NCBI GenBank assembly: GCA_017857395.1
Contig: JAFMDF010000024.1
Span: 1 to 55,532 of the forward strand
Origin: Bacteroidota bacterium
GTDB taxonomy: Bacteria > Bacteroidota > Bacteroidia > Chitinophagales > Saprospiraceae
DNA: 55,532 bases
Reading direction: 5' to 3'
Made by a program: the position numbers and the translations under genes. Numbering within the stretch: position 1 is the first letter of the stretch; each line of letters begins with the position of its first letter. Under the pieces are notes generated by a model that was given only the letters and a program-made list of their open reading frames with translations, was not told the DNA's origin and did not search any database. This document shows, in pieces, positions 45,379 through 53,294 of this stretch.

Positions 45379-45461
45379 TCGAAGTATGGTGGCATAAATC
45401 ACTATATATCAAACATTTACTATATAAATTTACTTCATTAATTAACCAAAATCTTCATATT

Positions 45462-45785
45462 ATGAGTTTAAAAAAGCAATTTGTAAAGTCCAGAAAAAAG
45501 TGCAAAGTCACCTTCCAATTACCCATTAAAGCAACCAATGGAGGAACGGAAGTCAAAGTCGTTGGTGACTTCAACGATTGGTCTTGGGAGAAAGGGATTC
45601 CAATGAAAGTTAAGAAGGATGCTTTTGTAGCAGAGACTGAATTACCAATGGGGCAATCCTATCAATTTCGCTATTTAATTGATGCCCGAGAGTGGGAGAA
45701 TGATTGGGATGCAGATAACTATATTTCTACTCCTTTTGGGGTTGAAAATTCTGTAGTGGAAACTAGAATGGAAGAGATGAAATAG
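45462..45785 (+). CDS. Stand-alone CBM48 / isoamylase-N-type glycogen-binding domain protein
   Basis: A 107-residue cytoplasmic protein consisting of one early-set carbohydrate-binding module of the AMPK-beta/branching-enzyme kind: VTFQLPIKATNGGTEVKVVGDFNDW, the aromatic-rich sugar-contact part WSWEKGIPMKV and MGQSYQFRYLIDAREWENDWDADNY. There is no catalytic domain. ATG 45462 is preferred; an earlier in-frame start (45312) would fall inside the box array. It may recruit proteins to glycogen or sense glucans, which fits with glgP in the same putative regulon. It is followed by a strong terminator. Confidence 0.82.
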   Translation: MSLKKQFVKSRKKCKVTFQLPIKATNGGTEVKVVGDFNDWSWEKGIPMKVKKDAFVAETELPMGQSYQFRYLIDAREWENDWDADNYISTPFGVENSVVETRMEEMK

Positions 45786-45836
45786 TCCTTATTTTTTACT
45801 ATAGGTTTAAATTTTACTTCTGAAGGCTAGAAGGAA

Positions 45837-45871
45837 CAGGAATTTATTGAAGTAAATTCCTGTCTTTTTTT
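45837..45871. terminator. Intrinsic terminator between CBM48 gene and Spx-like gene
   Basis: ACAGGAATTTA (45837-45847) pairs with TAAATTCCTGT (45854-45864), 6-base loop, followed by C and a T run on the plus strand. The convergent gene ends at 45888, so it can serve both. Confidence 0.8.
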
Positions 45872-45887
45872 CGAATTTTATATTTTA

Positions 45888-46256
45888 TCAAGATAATTTA
45901 AATATATCGGTTGGTGTTTCTACCAACACACTTTTCTCTCCAAGCATGGCAATAGGTTGTTTCAAAATCTCAGGGTGCTTTTGAATCATTTTTATCCAAT
46001 CTATCTCTGAAAAGTCGTGTTTATCAAATTGGGTTTTATACATTGGATGGTCAGGGTTCACCAGTTCTTCAATTCGGGTATTCAGACTATTGGCTAATTC
46101 CAATAACTGAGTGCCTGTAAGTTTCGTTTTTAAAATATCTATTTCTCTAATTGGATAACCTTCTGCTTGTGCATAGGCTAATGCCTTTTTAGCTCGGATA
46201 GAATCTGAGCTATAGAAAAAAGTAATTTGTCTGTTAGAATGTGCTATTTCGCTCAT
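45888..46256 (-). CDS. ArsC/Spx-family protein without the catalytic cysteine
   Basis: A 122-residue cytoplasmic protein with the ArsC/Spx thioredoxin-like fold: N-terminal FFYSSDSIRAKKALAYAQAEGYPIREIDI written in parts (ITFFYSSDSI, AKKALAYAQAEG), a middle helical region and HPEILKQPIAMLGEKSVLVETP at the end. In arsenate reductase the loop after strand 1 has a catalytic Cys (and Spx has C-x-x-C); here it is S-S-D-S, so reductase chemistry is not expected. Family members of this non-Cys type are poorly understood. It is 35 bp after the stop of htrA and probably the last gene of the 48367-45888 minus-strand operon. Confidence 0.75.
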   Translation of the reverse strand: MSEIAHSNRQITFFYSSDSIRAKKALAYAQAEGYPIREIDILKTKLTGTQLLELANSLNTRIEELVNPDHPMYKTQFDKHDFSEIDWIKMIQKHPEILKQPIAMLGEKSVLVETPTDIFKLS

Positions 46257-46291
46257 GATTTTGTTTTATTTAGAGGAAGAATTTTAAGAAA

Positions 46292-47788
46292 CTATATCCC
46301 AAAAGAATAAGAATAAATCATATTAGGACGCTCAGGATAATAACCTTCTAAGGTCAAATTTCCATCTGTAGTTTCCAGTTTTTCTATAAAGTCCTTAACG
46401 GATTTTATGGCTTGTCTATTTATTCTGGCAATGATAAAACCAGCTCGAATATCGGTAAACTGCTGAATCGTACCCGCATAAATTTTTGTGATTTTCACCC
46501 CACCTGTTACCTCCGATGCTTCTAAATCGGCGGCACTAAGGTCAGCAATATCAATGCCTAATGCTTTCAACGTTTTATGGCTATCTTTTTTGACAATAGT
46601 TGTTGCTTCACTTTTGCCTTTTAGCCTTACAGTAATCTCCTTTTCTTTACCATTTCTGATAATGGTCAATAAAATCTGGTCATCAGGACGGTGTCGGCCA
46701 ATAATTTCTTGAAAATGGGGAGCAGAATTTACTTTTTTCCCATCTACTTTGATAATTACATCTTTTGCTCGAACGCCCGCTTTAGCCGCGGCACTTTTAG
46801 CTAAAATGCTATCCAAATACACGCCTTCGGTATTTTCTAATTGTAATTCTCTTGCCAATTTGCCATCAATATTTTTAATAAAAACACCTAAATAGGCTCG
46901 TCGAACTTCTCCAAAATTTAATAAATCATCTACTACTTTTTTGGCAATATTCACGGGAATAGCAAAAGAATAACCCGCATAGGCACCAGTTGGAGAAGCA
47001 ATAGCGGTATTAATCCCGACCAATTCACCTTGTAAATTAACCAAAGCACCGCCACTATTACCAGGATTAACTGCTGCATCTGTTTGGATAAAGGATTCAA
47101 TAGATGCTTGGGCTTGGATGATATTGATATTTCGAGCTTTGGCACTCACTATCCCTGCGGTAACGGTGGTAGATAAATTAAATGGGTTACCGACTGCCAA
47201 CACCCATTCTCCTACTTCAATCTGGTCGGAATCGCCTATTTTTACAAATGGTAAATCTTTTTCGTCAATTTTTAATAATGCCAAATCCGTTGCAGAGTCT
47301 TTACCCACCACTTCCACCTGATAGGAACGATTATCATTCAAAATCACTTCTATTTCATCCGCTTTTCGGATAACATGATAGTTAGTTATGATATAGCCTT
47401 CGTCGGTGATAATTACCCCCGAACCGCTACCCCTCCGAGGTCTTGATGGTTGTTGAGGGCTTTCGAAATTTTTCCAAAAATCATCCCCAAAAAAATCCCT
47501 AAAAAGGTCGGGCATTTCTAACTCCCTCTGAGGTATTTCCCTTCCTTTATAGGTTGAAATAATATGAACCACGCCAGGCATTACTTTTTTCGCAGGTACC
47601 CGAAAATCAAGGGTTGGTGCAACAGCAGGTAGAGATGCTTGATTATTAGCGAGGTGAACCGCTGCTTTCTGTTGCATTTCATCAATAGAAATAGCTTTGC
47701 CAGGCATTATTTTTTCCTGTTGAGACTGGCAAGAATGGGTAATAAATAACCCGACAAAGTAACAAAGCAATATTATTTGTTTTTTCAT
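46292..47788 (-). CDS. HtrA/DegP-family periplasmic serine protease
   Basis: An envelope quality-control protease and chaperone of 498 residues. The signal peptide contains a Cys (FITHSC) that could be a lipobox. The trypsin-like domain (about 70-300) has the catalytic triad His in ITNYHVI, Asp in SATDLALLKI and Ser in NPGNSGGAL. Two PDZ domains follow (about 300-390 with RRAYLGVFI and VIIKVDGKKV; about 400-495 with GFIIARINRQAIKS). The length matches DegQ/DegP. It lies 63 bp downstream of the 48367 gene and 35 bp upstream of the Spx-like gene, so the three are likely an operon driven by boxes at 48458-48491. Membrane/periplasm stress fits the regulon. Confidence 0.88.
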   Translation of the reverse strand: MKKQIILLCYFVGLFITHSCQSQQEKIMPGKAISIDEMQQKAAVHLANNQASLPAVAPTLDFRVPAKKVMPGVVHIISTYKGREIPQRELEMPDLFRDFFGDDFWKNFESPQQPSRPRRGSGSGVIITDEGYIITNYHVIRKADEIEVILNDNRSYQVEVVGKDSATDLALLKIDEKDLPFVKIGDSDQIEVGEWVLAVGNPFNLSTTVTAGIVSAKARNINIIQAQASIESFIQTDAAVNPGNSGGALVNLQGELVGINTAIASPTGAYAGYSFAIPVNIAKKVVDDLLNFGEVRRAYLGVFIKNIDGKLARELQLENTEGVYLDSILAKSAAAKAGVRAKDVIIKVDGKKVNSAPHFQEIIGRHRPDDQILLTIIRNGKEKEITVRLKGKSEATTIVKKDSHKTLKALGIDIADLSAADLEASEVTGGVKITKIYAGTIQQFTDIRAGFIIARINRQAIKSVKDFIEKLETTDGNLTLEGYYPERPNMIYSYSFGI

Positions 47789-47851
47789 GATGCTTATCTT
47801 TTTTAAATTATTCGAATATCATAGTCAATATTCTTGTTTAATAAAGGATTG

Positions 47852-48367
47852 TCAGTTCGCTGACTTCTCCACTTCTGCAAACAATACCATATAATTATGC
47901 CCTGCTTCTTTAGCACATTTCGGACAGTATGCATAATGCACATAATAATTTTTAGCGGTTTTATTTTGTTCGTTTAAATAGGTATCCATCTGTTTAATGA
48001 ATGTAGGAATGGCATTGTATTGCCCTTCAAAAACCTTGCTGATAAAAGTACCCGAGATAGTTGCGTTTTTAGCATCTTTTACTTCGCCCGTTACCGATAA
48101 ATACATATCTGATTTAAAAGGATGCGGGTCGGTGAATAATAACAATACCTCTTCTTTTTCAGAGGATAGCTTCTTATCAGCTTCTGCTTGCTTCATCATT
48201 TTTGTAACTCGCTTCCCTATCATTGGTGGAAAAGGGATATGAAATAACGTAGGAATCGTTGCTTTTAGAAAAGGCTTACCTGTCCAATTGTGCGTTTTTC
48301 CTTCCCATTTTTCGGGATGGAAGGTAGGACAACATTCGCCGTTGGTTTGATTATTAGCTTTCTCCAT
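47852..48367 (-). CDS. Conserved hypothetical protein with CPKC motif
   Basis: I do not recognise a named family with certainty. ATG 48367 (MEKANNQTNGECC) gives 171 residues. The protein is soluble and begins with a CC pair and the W/P-rich stretch CCPTFHPEKWEGKTHNWTGKPF. Its C-terminal half (GTFISKVFEGQYNAIPTFIKQMDTYL in outline, YYVHYAYCPKCAKEAGHNYMVLFAEV in outline) resembles GyrI-like small-molecule-binding domains only weakly. The CxxC could bind a metal with the N-terminal cysteines. It is the first gene of the minus-strand unit that includes htrA, with twin boxes 91 bp upstream, shared with the divergent thioredoxin gene. Confidence 0.65.
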   Translation of the reverse strand: MEKANNQTNGECCPTFHPEKWEGKTHNWTGKPFLKATIPTLFHIPFPPMIGKRVTKMMKQAEADKKLSSEKEEVLLLFTDPHPFKSDMYLSVTGEVKDAKNATISGTFISKVFEGQYNAIPTFIKQMDTYLNEQNKTAKNYYVHYAYCPKCAKEAGHNYMVLFAEVEKSAN

Positions 48368-48457
48368 GATGTTAAAAAATTTAGGGAATGAGCGAAAATT
48401 TAACGTAATCATCTCATTATCAATAACAAAAATAGATGCCTAAAAAACAGGAATAGC

Positions 48458-48491
48458 TGATTTTTATCAGCTATTCAATTGATTTTTATCA
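48458..48491. promoter_or_regulatory. Two identical CRP/FNR-type boxes between the 48367-htrA unit and the thioredoxin/CcdA pair
   Basis: TGATTTTTATCA occurs twice, at 48458-48469 and 48480-48491, starts 22 bp apart, with no mismatch. They are 49 bp from ATG 48540 and 91 bp from ATG 48367, so both divergent units may be controlled. Confidence 0.82.
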
Positions 48492-48539
48492 AGGTATTTA
48501 AAGCCTGTTTTTTAAAACTTGCCTTCTAAAATTTTGATT

Positions 48540-48938
48540 ATGAAATATCTTTTTCCTGCGCTGTTATTTTTCTTTTTGGTAGTTCAAGCAGCTGCTCAAA
48601 ATAAAAGCCTAAAACAAATGTCTCCCATACCAGAAGATACCCTTCACATAGATTTTTATATGGGTATCGGTTGCCCACATTGTGCGCAAATCAAACCTTT
48701 TATGGAAGAGGTAAAAGCCAAATATCCCCAAGTCAAATTTCGGGAATACGAAATCTATGGCAATCGGGATAATTTACTGGAATTGAATAAGCGTTTTCGG
48801 AAATTGGATATTCCTTTTAAATACCAGTGCGTGCCTGCTTTATTTATTGAAGCCGAATGTTTGACGGGTTATAAGGACATTAGATTTAAACTGGAAGAGG
48901 CAATTGAAAAACGACTAAAAAAGGAAAACCCTAAATAA
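48540..48938 (+). CDS. Exported thioredoxin-like protein (CPHC)
   Basis: A 132-residue exported thiol-disulfide protein. ATG 48540 begins a signal peptide (MKYLFPALLFFFLVVQAAAQ). The redox site is CPHC in FYMGIGCPHCAQIKPFMEEV, like DsbA/DsbG-type active sites, and a cis-Pro-like stretch VPALFIEAECLTG follows; this includes another Cys. The fold is short, as in glutaredoxin/thioredoxin-like proteins. It lies 7 bp upstream of the thioredoxin-CcdA fusion gene, its probable electron donor. Both share the twin-box promoter at 48458-48491. Confidence 0.8.
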   Translation: MKYLFPALLFFFLVVQAAAQNKSLKQMSPIPEDTLHIDFYMGIGCPHCAQIKPFMEEVKAKYPQVKFREYEIYGNRDNLLELNKRFRKLDIPFKYQCVPALFIEAECLTGYKDIRFKLEEAIEKRLKKENPK

Positions 48939-48945
48939 AACCACC

Positions 48946-50043
48946 ATGAAAAAGGTATTGTTTTTAATAAAATTTCTACTAGTATTATTAGTGGCAAATG
49001 CTCAACAAGCACCTGATATTTGTCTCAATTTTTTTACGGGCGATTATTGTCGAGAATGCAAAAAGCTGGAAAAGGAAATCCAAAAATTAGAAGCCCACTA
49101 CCCTACTCTAGCGGTTAACCGTTACGATATTAATCAAGATTTGAGTAATGTCATTCGATTGACCGACTTGTATAACGATTGGAAAGTACCGCCAGAATCC
49201 CAACATATCCCAGCAGTTTTTCTTGGCAAAAGATATTTTACGGGAACAATTAAAGCATCTGCCATAGAATTTGAGATAAGAATGTTACTCAAAGAAGCCA
49301 ATGCCCCCTGCCCTGAACCATTGACTGAAACGACTACTAAAGTAGGCCGACAAAAGAAATTGGATACCCTTCCCCTACTCACAATTATCGGTGCAGCATT
49401 GGTTGATTCTATTAACCCCTGTGCTATAGCCGTTTTGCTAATTTTGTTAACTGCTTTGTTAGCTGCCAATGAAAAGAAAAGAGCTATAAAAGCAGGTTTG
49501 GCTTTTAGCACAGCCATTTTTATCTTTTATTTCCTATTTGGGCTAGGTTTGTTTTCTGCCATTCAAGTGATAGGTTTATCCTATTGGTTTTATAAAGTAG
49601 TTGGCTTTTTGGCCATCTTGATAGGTTTGGGCAATATTAAAGACTATTTCTGGTATGGCGGCGGTGGTTTTGTCATGGAAATACCTCGAAAATGGCGACC
49701 TAAGATGAAGCAATTATTGAGGAGTGTAACTAGTCCTATGGGCGCTTTTTCGATGGGATTTGTGGTTTGTTTATTTGAATTACCTTGTACAGGTGGTCCT
49801 TACCTTTTCATTCTAGGCTTATTAGCAGAAAAGAGTACCCGCATGCAGGCCATTCCACTATTATTGTTGTATAATTTCTTTTTTATCCTACCCTTATTGA
49901 TAATTAGCGGATTGGTTTATTTTGGTTTTACGACCGTGGAAGATACCAATAAATGGAAAAACAGAAATTATAAAATCATGCACTTGGTCATTGGCGTGAT
50001 GATGTTGATATTGGGTATTTTGGTAGTTTTTGAATTGATTTAG
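48946..50043 (+). CDS. Thioredoxin-like domain fused to CcdA/DsbD-type membrane electron transporter
   Basis: A 365-residue membrane protein that probably carries reducing power from the cytoplasm to extracytoplasmic thiols. It has a signal peptide (to about 20), an extracytoplasmic thioredoxin-like domain with CREC (FFTGDYCRECKKLEKEI), and, from about residue 140, six to eight hydrophobic segments of the CcdA/DsbD type. The paired transmembrane cysteines are visible in VDSINPCAIAVLLILL and FELPCTGGPYLFILGL. Typical CcdA has no thioredoxin domain; the order here, N-terminal thioredoxin then CcdA, resembles a compact DsbD. It follows the CPHC protein by 7 bp. A role in cytochrome c maturation is possible. 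Confidence 0.82.
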   Translation: MKKVLFLIKFLLVLLVANAQQAPDICLNFFTGDYCRECKKLEKEIQKLEAHYPTLAVNRYDINQDLSNVIRLTDLYNDWKVPPESQHIPAVFLGKRYFTGTIKASAIEFEIRMLLKEANAPCPEPLTETTTKVGRQKKLDTLPLLTIIGAALVDSINPCAIAVLLILLTALLAANEKKRAIKAGLAFSTAIFIFYFLFGLGLFSAIQVIGLSYWFYKVVGFLAILIGLGNIKDYFWYGGGGFVMEIPRKWRPKMKQLLRSVTSPMGAFSMGFVVCLFELPCTGGPYLFILGLLAEKSTRMQAIPLLLLYNFFFILPLLIISGLVYFGFTTVEDTNKWKNRNYKIMHLVIGVMMLILGILVVFELI

Positions 50044-50065
50044 CATACATCCATGATTAATCATT

Positions 50066-50509
50066 TTAATTACGATTAATGACTCCTTTGTCAATCAATT
50101 TAGGTGTTGGGGTTCTAGCTTCCTTTAAATACAATTCATATTGATATTCTTTTGCTTCAAAATCATTGAAATTAAAATCAAAAGTGTAATAACACATGCA
50201 ACGACAATAACAATTAAACGTCGGTGGTGAACAAGTATCTATAACTTCCATACTGATTAAGTTTTGCTCAATGGAAGCAGAAGTGGTAAAGGGCGCACAA
50301 CAGATATAATTGATGCCAACATGAATACTCAAAGTATCTTCAGAAATGGTGTAATAGACGGAATCGGGTTTTGACTCTAAGCTTCTTTTGGCAGCCAACT
50401 GTTTTTCACCCATATCATTACATCCCCCCTTATCGGTGCTAACATAAGCCAATTGTTTGCAGGCAAATAACAATAACAATAGGAAAGAGAGGTAATAAAC
50501 TGGTTTCAT
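50066..50509 (-). CDS. Hypothetical cysteine-rich lipoprotein
   Basis: A 147-residue lipoprotein (MKPVYYLSFLLLLLFAC, lipobox Cys at 17). Beyond the Cys the protein is a small beta-rich domain with an unusual CYCRCMCYYTFDFNF stretch near 106-120 and a CC pair at about residue 71. Similar Cys-rich patterns occur in uncharacterised Bacteroidota lipoproteins, but I cannot assign a family. Metal or redox binding is only a guess. It lies convergent to the CcdA fusion gene. Boxes at 50656-50690 lie 147 bp upstream, beyond a hairpin. Confidence 0.65.
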   Translation of the reverse strand: MKPVYYLSFLLLLLFACKQLAYVSTDKGGCNDMGEKQLAAKRSLESKPDSVYYTISEDTLSIHVGINYICCAPFTTSASIEQNLISMEVIDTCSPPTFNCYCRCMCYYTFDFNFNDFEAKEYQYELYLKEARTPTPKLIDKGVINRN

Positions 50510-50541
50510 CTTTTAGTGATAAAAATTTATACAAAAAAGGC

Positions 50542-50589
50542 AGATTGCTAATGCGCCAATTTTCTTATCGGATACTAAATTAGCAATCT
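50542..50589 (-). terminator. Hairpin between the CAT-like gene and the lipoprotein gene
   Basis: AGATTGCTAAT (50542-50552) pairs perfectly with ATTAGCAATCT (50579-50589), 26-base loop, between the stop of the CAT-like gene (50694) and the lipoprotein start (50509), all minus strand. It could also be a leader structure. Confidence 0.45.
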
Positions 50590-50655
50590 AACCTATATAG
50601 GAGAAAAACCTTTTTTCTTTGCTACAATATTGGGTATAATTGAATAATTAAGAAT

Positions 50656-50690
50656 TGATAAAAGCCATTAACTCCTGGTGATATTTGTCA
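50656..50690. promoter_or_regulatory. Twin CRP/FNR-type boxes upstream of the Cys-rich lipoprotein gene
   Basis: TGATAAAAGCCA (50656-50667, one mismatch) and perfect TGATATTTGTCA (50679-50690), starts 23 bp apart, 147 bp before ATG 50509 and directly after the CAT-like gene. Confidence 0.6.
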
Positions 50691-50693
50691 AAA

Positions 50694-51518
50694 CTATTTT
50701 GTTGTTATTAAATTTTCCTTCTTCTCTGTTAAATCATCCCTTTTAGTTAATCCATACCCACTTTCAATTAATTCCTTAAAATACTTTGAAAACCTCGCTG
50801 CTGGTGCACCATACACAATATCATGGTTAATACTAAGTGTAACATGCATGATTTCCCGAATGACTATCTGTCCTTTCCGAACTACTGGTTTTTCCACAAT
50901 TGGTCCTAAAGCTACGGTAAGAGTATTATTGGGTTTTGGAATTCCCCAACCTACTCCATCAAAGAACATTCCGACTGCAGTAACCATTACTTCACTCGTA
51001 TATTGAGGAAAGATAGTCGGTACTTTGGTGACCAACCAATAGAAAAATCGCCGAATAAACCAAGGTAATTTTAGGAATATTCGCATATATGCCATCCCCT
51101 TCTCGTTGTGATAATTTTGCTGGGCGGTACGTAGTTCTTGATGTATGTCTCGATAATTTTTATGATTAACCGAACGGAAAATATGAGGAAAAGGAAGTTT
51201 CTTTCCATCTTTTTCAACTTCCAACATCGCTTTAATAGGAACATCTTCCAAAATCACTAACTGTCCTCGCCAATTCCTAAAAGCTTGTAATCGCTTGTTT
51301 TGCTCAACTGCTTTTCCCAAACAATTTATTACAAAGGCAGTAAAGGACAATTTTTCCCCCGTTAGCTGCCGATGTTCTCGAATAAATCGGCGAGCCTTGG
51401 TGACATCCACTTCTATTAGGGCATGCATGATATGCTTATGCCTGCCCAGTCTTCCTGCGTCCACGGCGGAGCGATTGAATTTGGGAAATGGAACGATATG
51501 GTATTTATTTTGAGCCAC
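50694..51518 (-). CDS. CAT-like acyltransferase (stand-alone E2 catalytic domain)
   Basis: A 274-residue protein with the fold of chloramphenicol acetyltransferase and 2-oxoacid dehydrogenase E2 catalytic domains. It starts at GTG 51518 (MAQNKYHIVPFPKF). Markers: TKARRFIREHR and FTAFVINCLGKAVEQNKRLQAFRNWRGQ in outline near 40-85, TLTVALGPIVEKPVVRKGQIV and the C-terminal active-site segment INHDIVYGAPAARF. E2 enzymes have HxxxDG here; this protein keeps the His and Gly but has Tyr in place of Asp, so activity may be altered. There is no lipoyl domain and no E1/E3 gene nearby. Its substrate is unknown. Twin boxes lie 59 bp upstream. Confidence 0.78.
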   Translation of the reverse strand: MAQNKYHIVPFPKFNRSAVDAGRLGRHKHIMHALIEVDVTKARRFIREHRQLTGEKLSFTAFVINCLGKAVEQNKRLQAFRNWRGQLVILEDVPIKAMLEVEKDGKKLPFPHIFRSVNHKNYRDIHQELRTAQQNYHNEKGMAYMRIFLKLPWFIRRFFYWLVTKVPTIFPQYTSEVMVTAVGMFFDGVGWGIPKPNNTLTVALGPIVEKPVVRKGQIVIREIMHVTLSINHDIVYGAPAARFSKYFKELIESGYGLTKRDDLTEKKENLITTK

Positions 51519-51576
51519 CTTTTTTGAGGGTTGATGAATTTTTATACAAAATCGCCCATTTAATGCTTTAAAATGG

Positions 51577-51611
51577 TGAGGAATATCAACTATCCATGGT
51601 AATAAATATCA
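51577..51611. promoter_or_regulatory. Twin CRP/FNR-type boxes upstream of the CAT-like gene
   Basis: TGAGGAATATCA (51577-51588) and TAATAAATATCA (51600-51611, one mismatch), starts 23 bp apart, 59 bp before the GTG at 51518. Confidence 0.65.
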
Positions 51612-51673
51612 GCAATTGGATACTGGGTTGGCTAAAGTTGCTTGCTTCATTTCCGGTCTATGACTTTTGGTGC

Positions 51674-53239
51674 TCAATTGGATTTCCCTAAATTATAAGA
51701 AAAGGAAAAAAAATACCCTAGCTCATATTTTTGTTTAACAGGCACATTATCTGCCTCTGAAATAAAAGTATCTCCAATTTGATAGCCTTGTGCCAGTCGT
51801 TCTACCTGCCCCGCCATTAAACCAGCACTTAAAATTACTCGGCTACTTTTTCCAATAATCAAACCTGGTCCCGCTAAAAAAGAAAGGGAGGAAATATTTG
51901 AACCATCAGACATTGGAAATCCTACTCCAACGGAACCGCCAACCGAAATTTTCTTGTTATTTTGTTGATAAAAATGAATCAAGGAGGTAAGCATCGGCAC
52001 TACTACTCCCTTATCATCGGCTAGAATTTTTGTTTCTCGTTCATAATAATCCTGACGTGCTTCATTAAACCATCCAAAACTTAATCCTAAGGATGCGTTA
52101 ACTTTAAAACCGCCAGAAACGGGTATTTCTATTGGGGCAAACGTTTTGGTAGACACTACTTGATTACCAGCAGTATCCCGTTTTTTTAATTTTATGTTAA
52201 AGATAATCGCATCTTCTTTGGCGTTTGTTCGATAAGTATGGGAAAAGTCATTTGCCATGATTGCTTCATATTCGTAGCGTAGGTCAGTCAAATATTGGAC
52301 TTGATCTTTTTTAGCATAATTAATCAGTTGTTGTACCGTTTCCGTATCTTCTTTAGCGACCTCTAATATTCCTTGACTCCTGAGGTAATTACCTTCAATA
52401 GATTGCATTAGGCTAATTGCTCCAACTTCCGTCAAATTCAGCCTATTCAAACGAGTGGCAATCCCTCTTAAACTACCAACCTCTTTTTGATAAGCCGCCT
52501 CTTTTTGCCTAAATCGGCCCAGTTGTTTTTGCATTACTTTCTCTGGGTCTATTCGTTCTAGCACATAACTTAAATCTATTTCACCAATGCTATCTACATT
52601 GAAAACAGTTCGTAAATATTCCCCTGACATTCGTTTTATTTGCGCTGGATTCAATCGAGGATGATATTTAAGTTTTTCAATTTCTTTAGCAACAATGCCA
52701 TGTACTTGTTGTGCTTCTAACTCCTGATTAATTTCGGTTACTGCTGCCATCAATTCCGTTTCTGCCAATTGGATAGCGGTTAAGGCATCGTTGTATTCCT
52801 GCCTAAATGTTTGCAAAGCCTGACTACCCGTTCTTGATTTTCTCAATAAACTGATAGCATCGTAAGTGTCCACATTAAGGGCTAACTTATCGACAAAATC
52901 AAAAGGGTTTGGCGTTTTTGCCCCTCTGGTCTTGAGTAGGTTTAAACCAGGAAGGCTACCTGATAACAAGCCAGCAAATGGATTACTATCCTCCGTATTG
53001 GATGGAACGATGATTTTAATATCATTGGCTTCGACTTCTACCTCGTAGAGATAATTATTGTAATTCTGGATATGCAGAAAAACATTACTGCCTTTAGCAA
53101 CTTCTGGTTGCAAAATCTCCGTTCCTCCAGATACATATTTTAAGGATTCAGTCTGCGTATCATAATATATATGCAGGTCTTGTGCAGGTAAATAGAGCAG
53201 ACCAAAGCAATAAATTAAGCATAGGAATATCTTTTTCAT
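51674..53239 (-). CDS. Hypothetical exported protein with coiled coil and barrel-like C-terminus
   Basis: Not recognised. A 521-residue exported protein: signal peptide MKKIFLCLIYCFGLLYLPAQ, a beta-rich N-terminal region (YYDTQTESLKYVSGG...VFLHIQNYNNYLYEVEV, in outline) and a large helical/coiled-coil middle (about 150-310). The C-terminal 200 residues have alternating aromatic and glycine strands (VNASLGLSFGWFNEAR; SVGGSVGVGFPMSDGS; VILSAGLMAGQVERL; YELGYFFSFSYNLG) ending in Phe/Tyr-rich strands, like an outer-membrane beta-barrel. It is between the CAT-like and CHAD genes, both on the same strand, but no twin-box pair is seen in its 55-bp upstream gap. It may be read through from the CHAD promoter. 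Confidence 0.7.
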   Translation of the reverse strand: MKKIFLCLIYCFGLLYLPAQDLHIYYDTQTESLKYVSGGTEILQPEVAKGSNVFLHIQNYNNYLYEVEVEANDIKIIVPSNTEDSNPFAGLLSGSLPGLNLLKTRGAKTPNPFDFVDKLALNVDTYDAISLLRKSRTGSQALQTFRQEYNDALTAIQLAETELMAAVTEINQELEAQQVHGIVAKEIEKLKYHPRLNPAQIKRMSGEYLRTVFNVDSIGEIDLSYVLERIDPEKVMQKQLGRFRQKEAAYQKEVGSLRGIATRLNRLNLTEVGAISLMQSIEGNYLRSQGILEVAKEDTETVQQLINYAKKDQVQYLTDLRYEYEAIMANDFSHTYRTNAKEDAIIFNIKLKKRDTAGNQVVSTKTFAPIEIPVSGGFKVNASLGLSFGWFNEARQDYYERETKILADDKGVVVPMLTSLIHFYQQNNKKISVGGSVGVGFPMSDGSNISSLSFLAGPGLIIGKSSRVILSAGLMAGQVERLAQGYQIGDTFISEADNVPVKQKYELGYFFSFSYNLGKSN

Positions 53240-53294
53240 TTTTTTGTTTTTAATGTTTATTTTGGCTTTTAAGTATCGGTACTTAAAAGAATGC

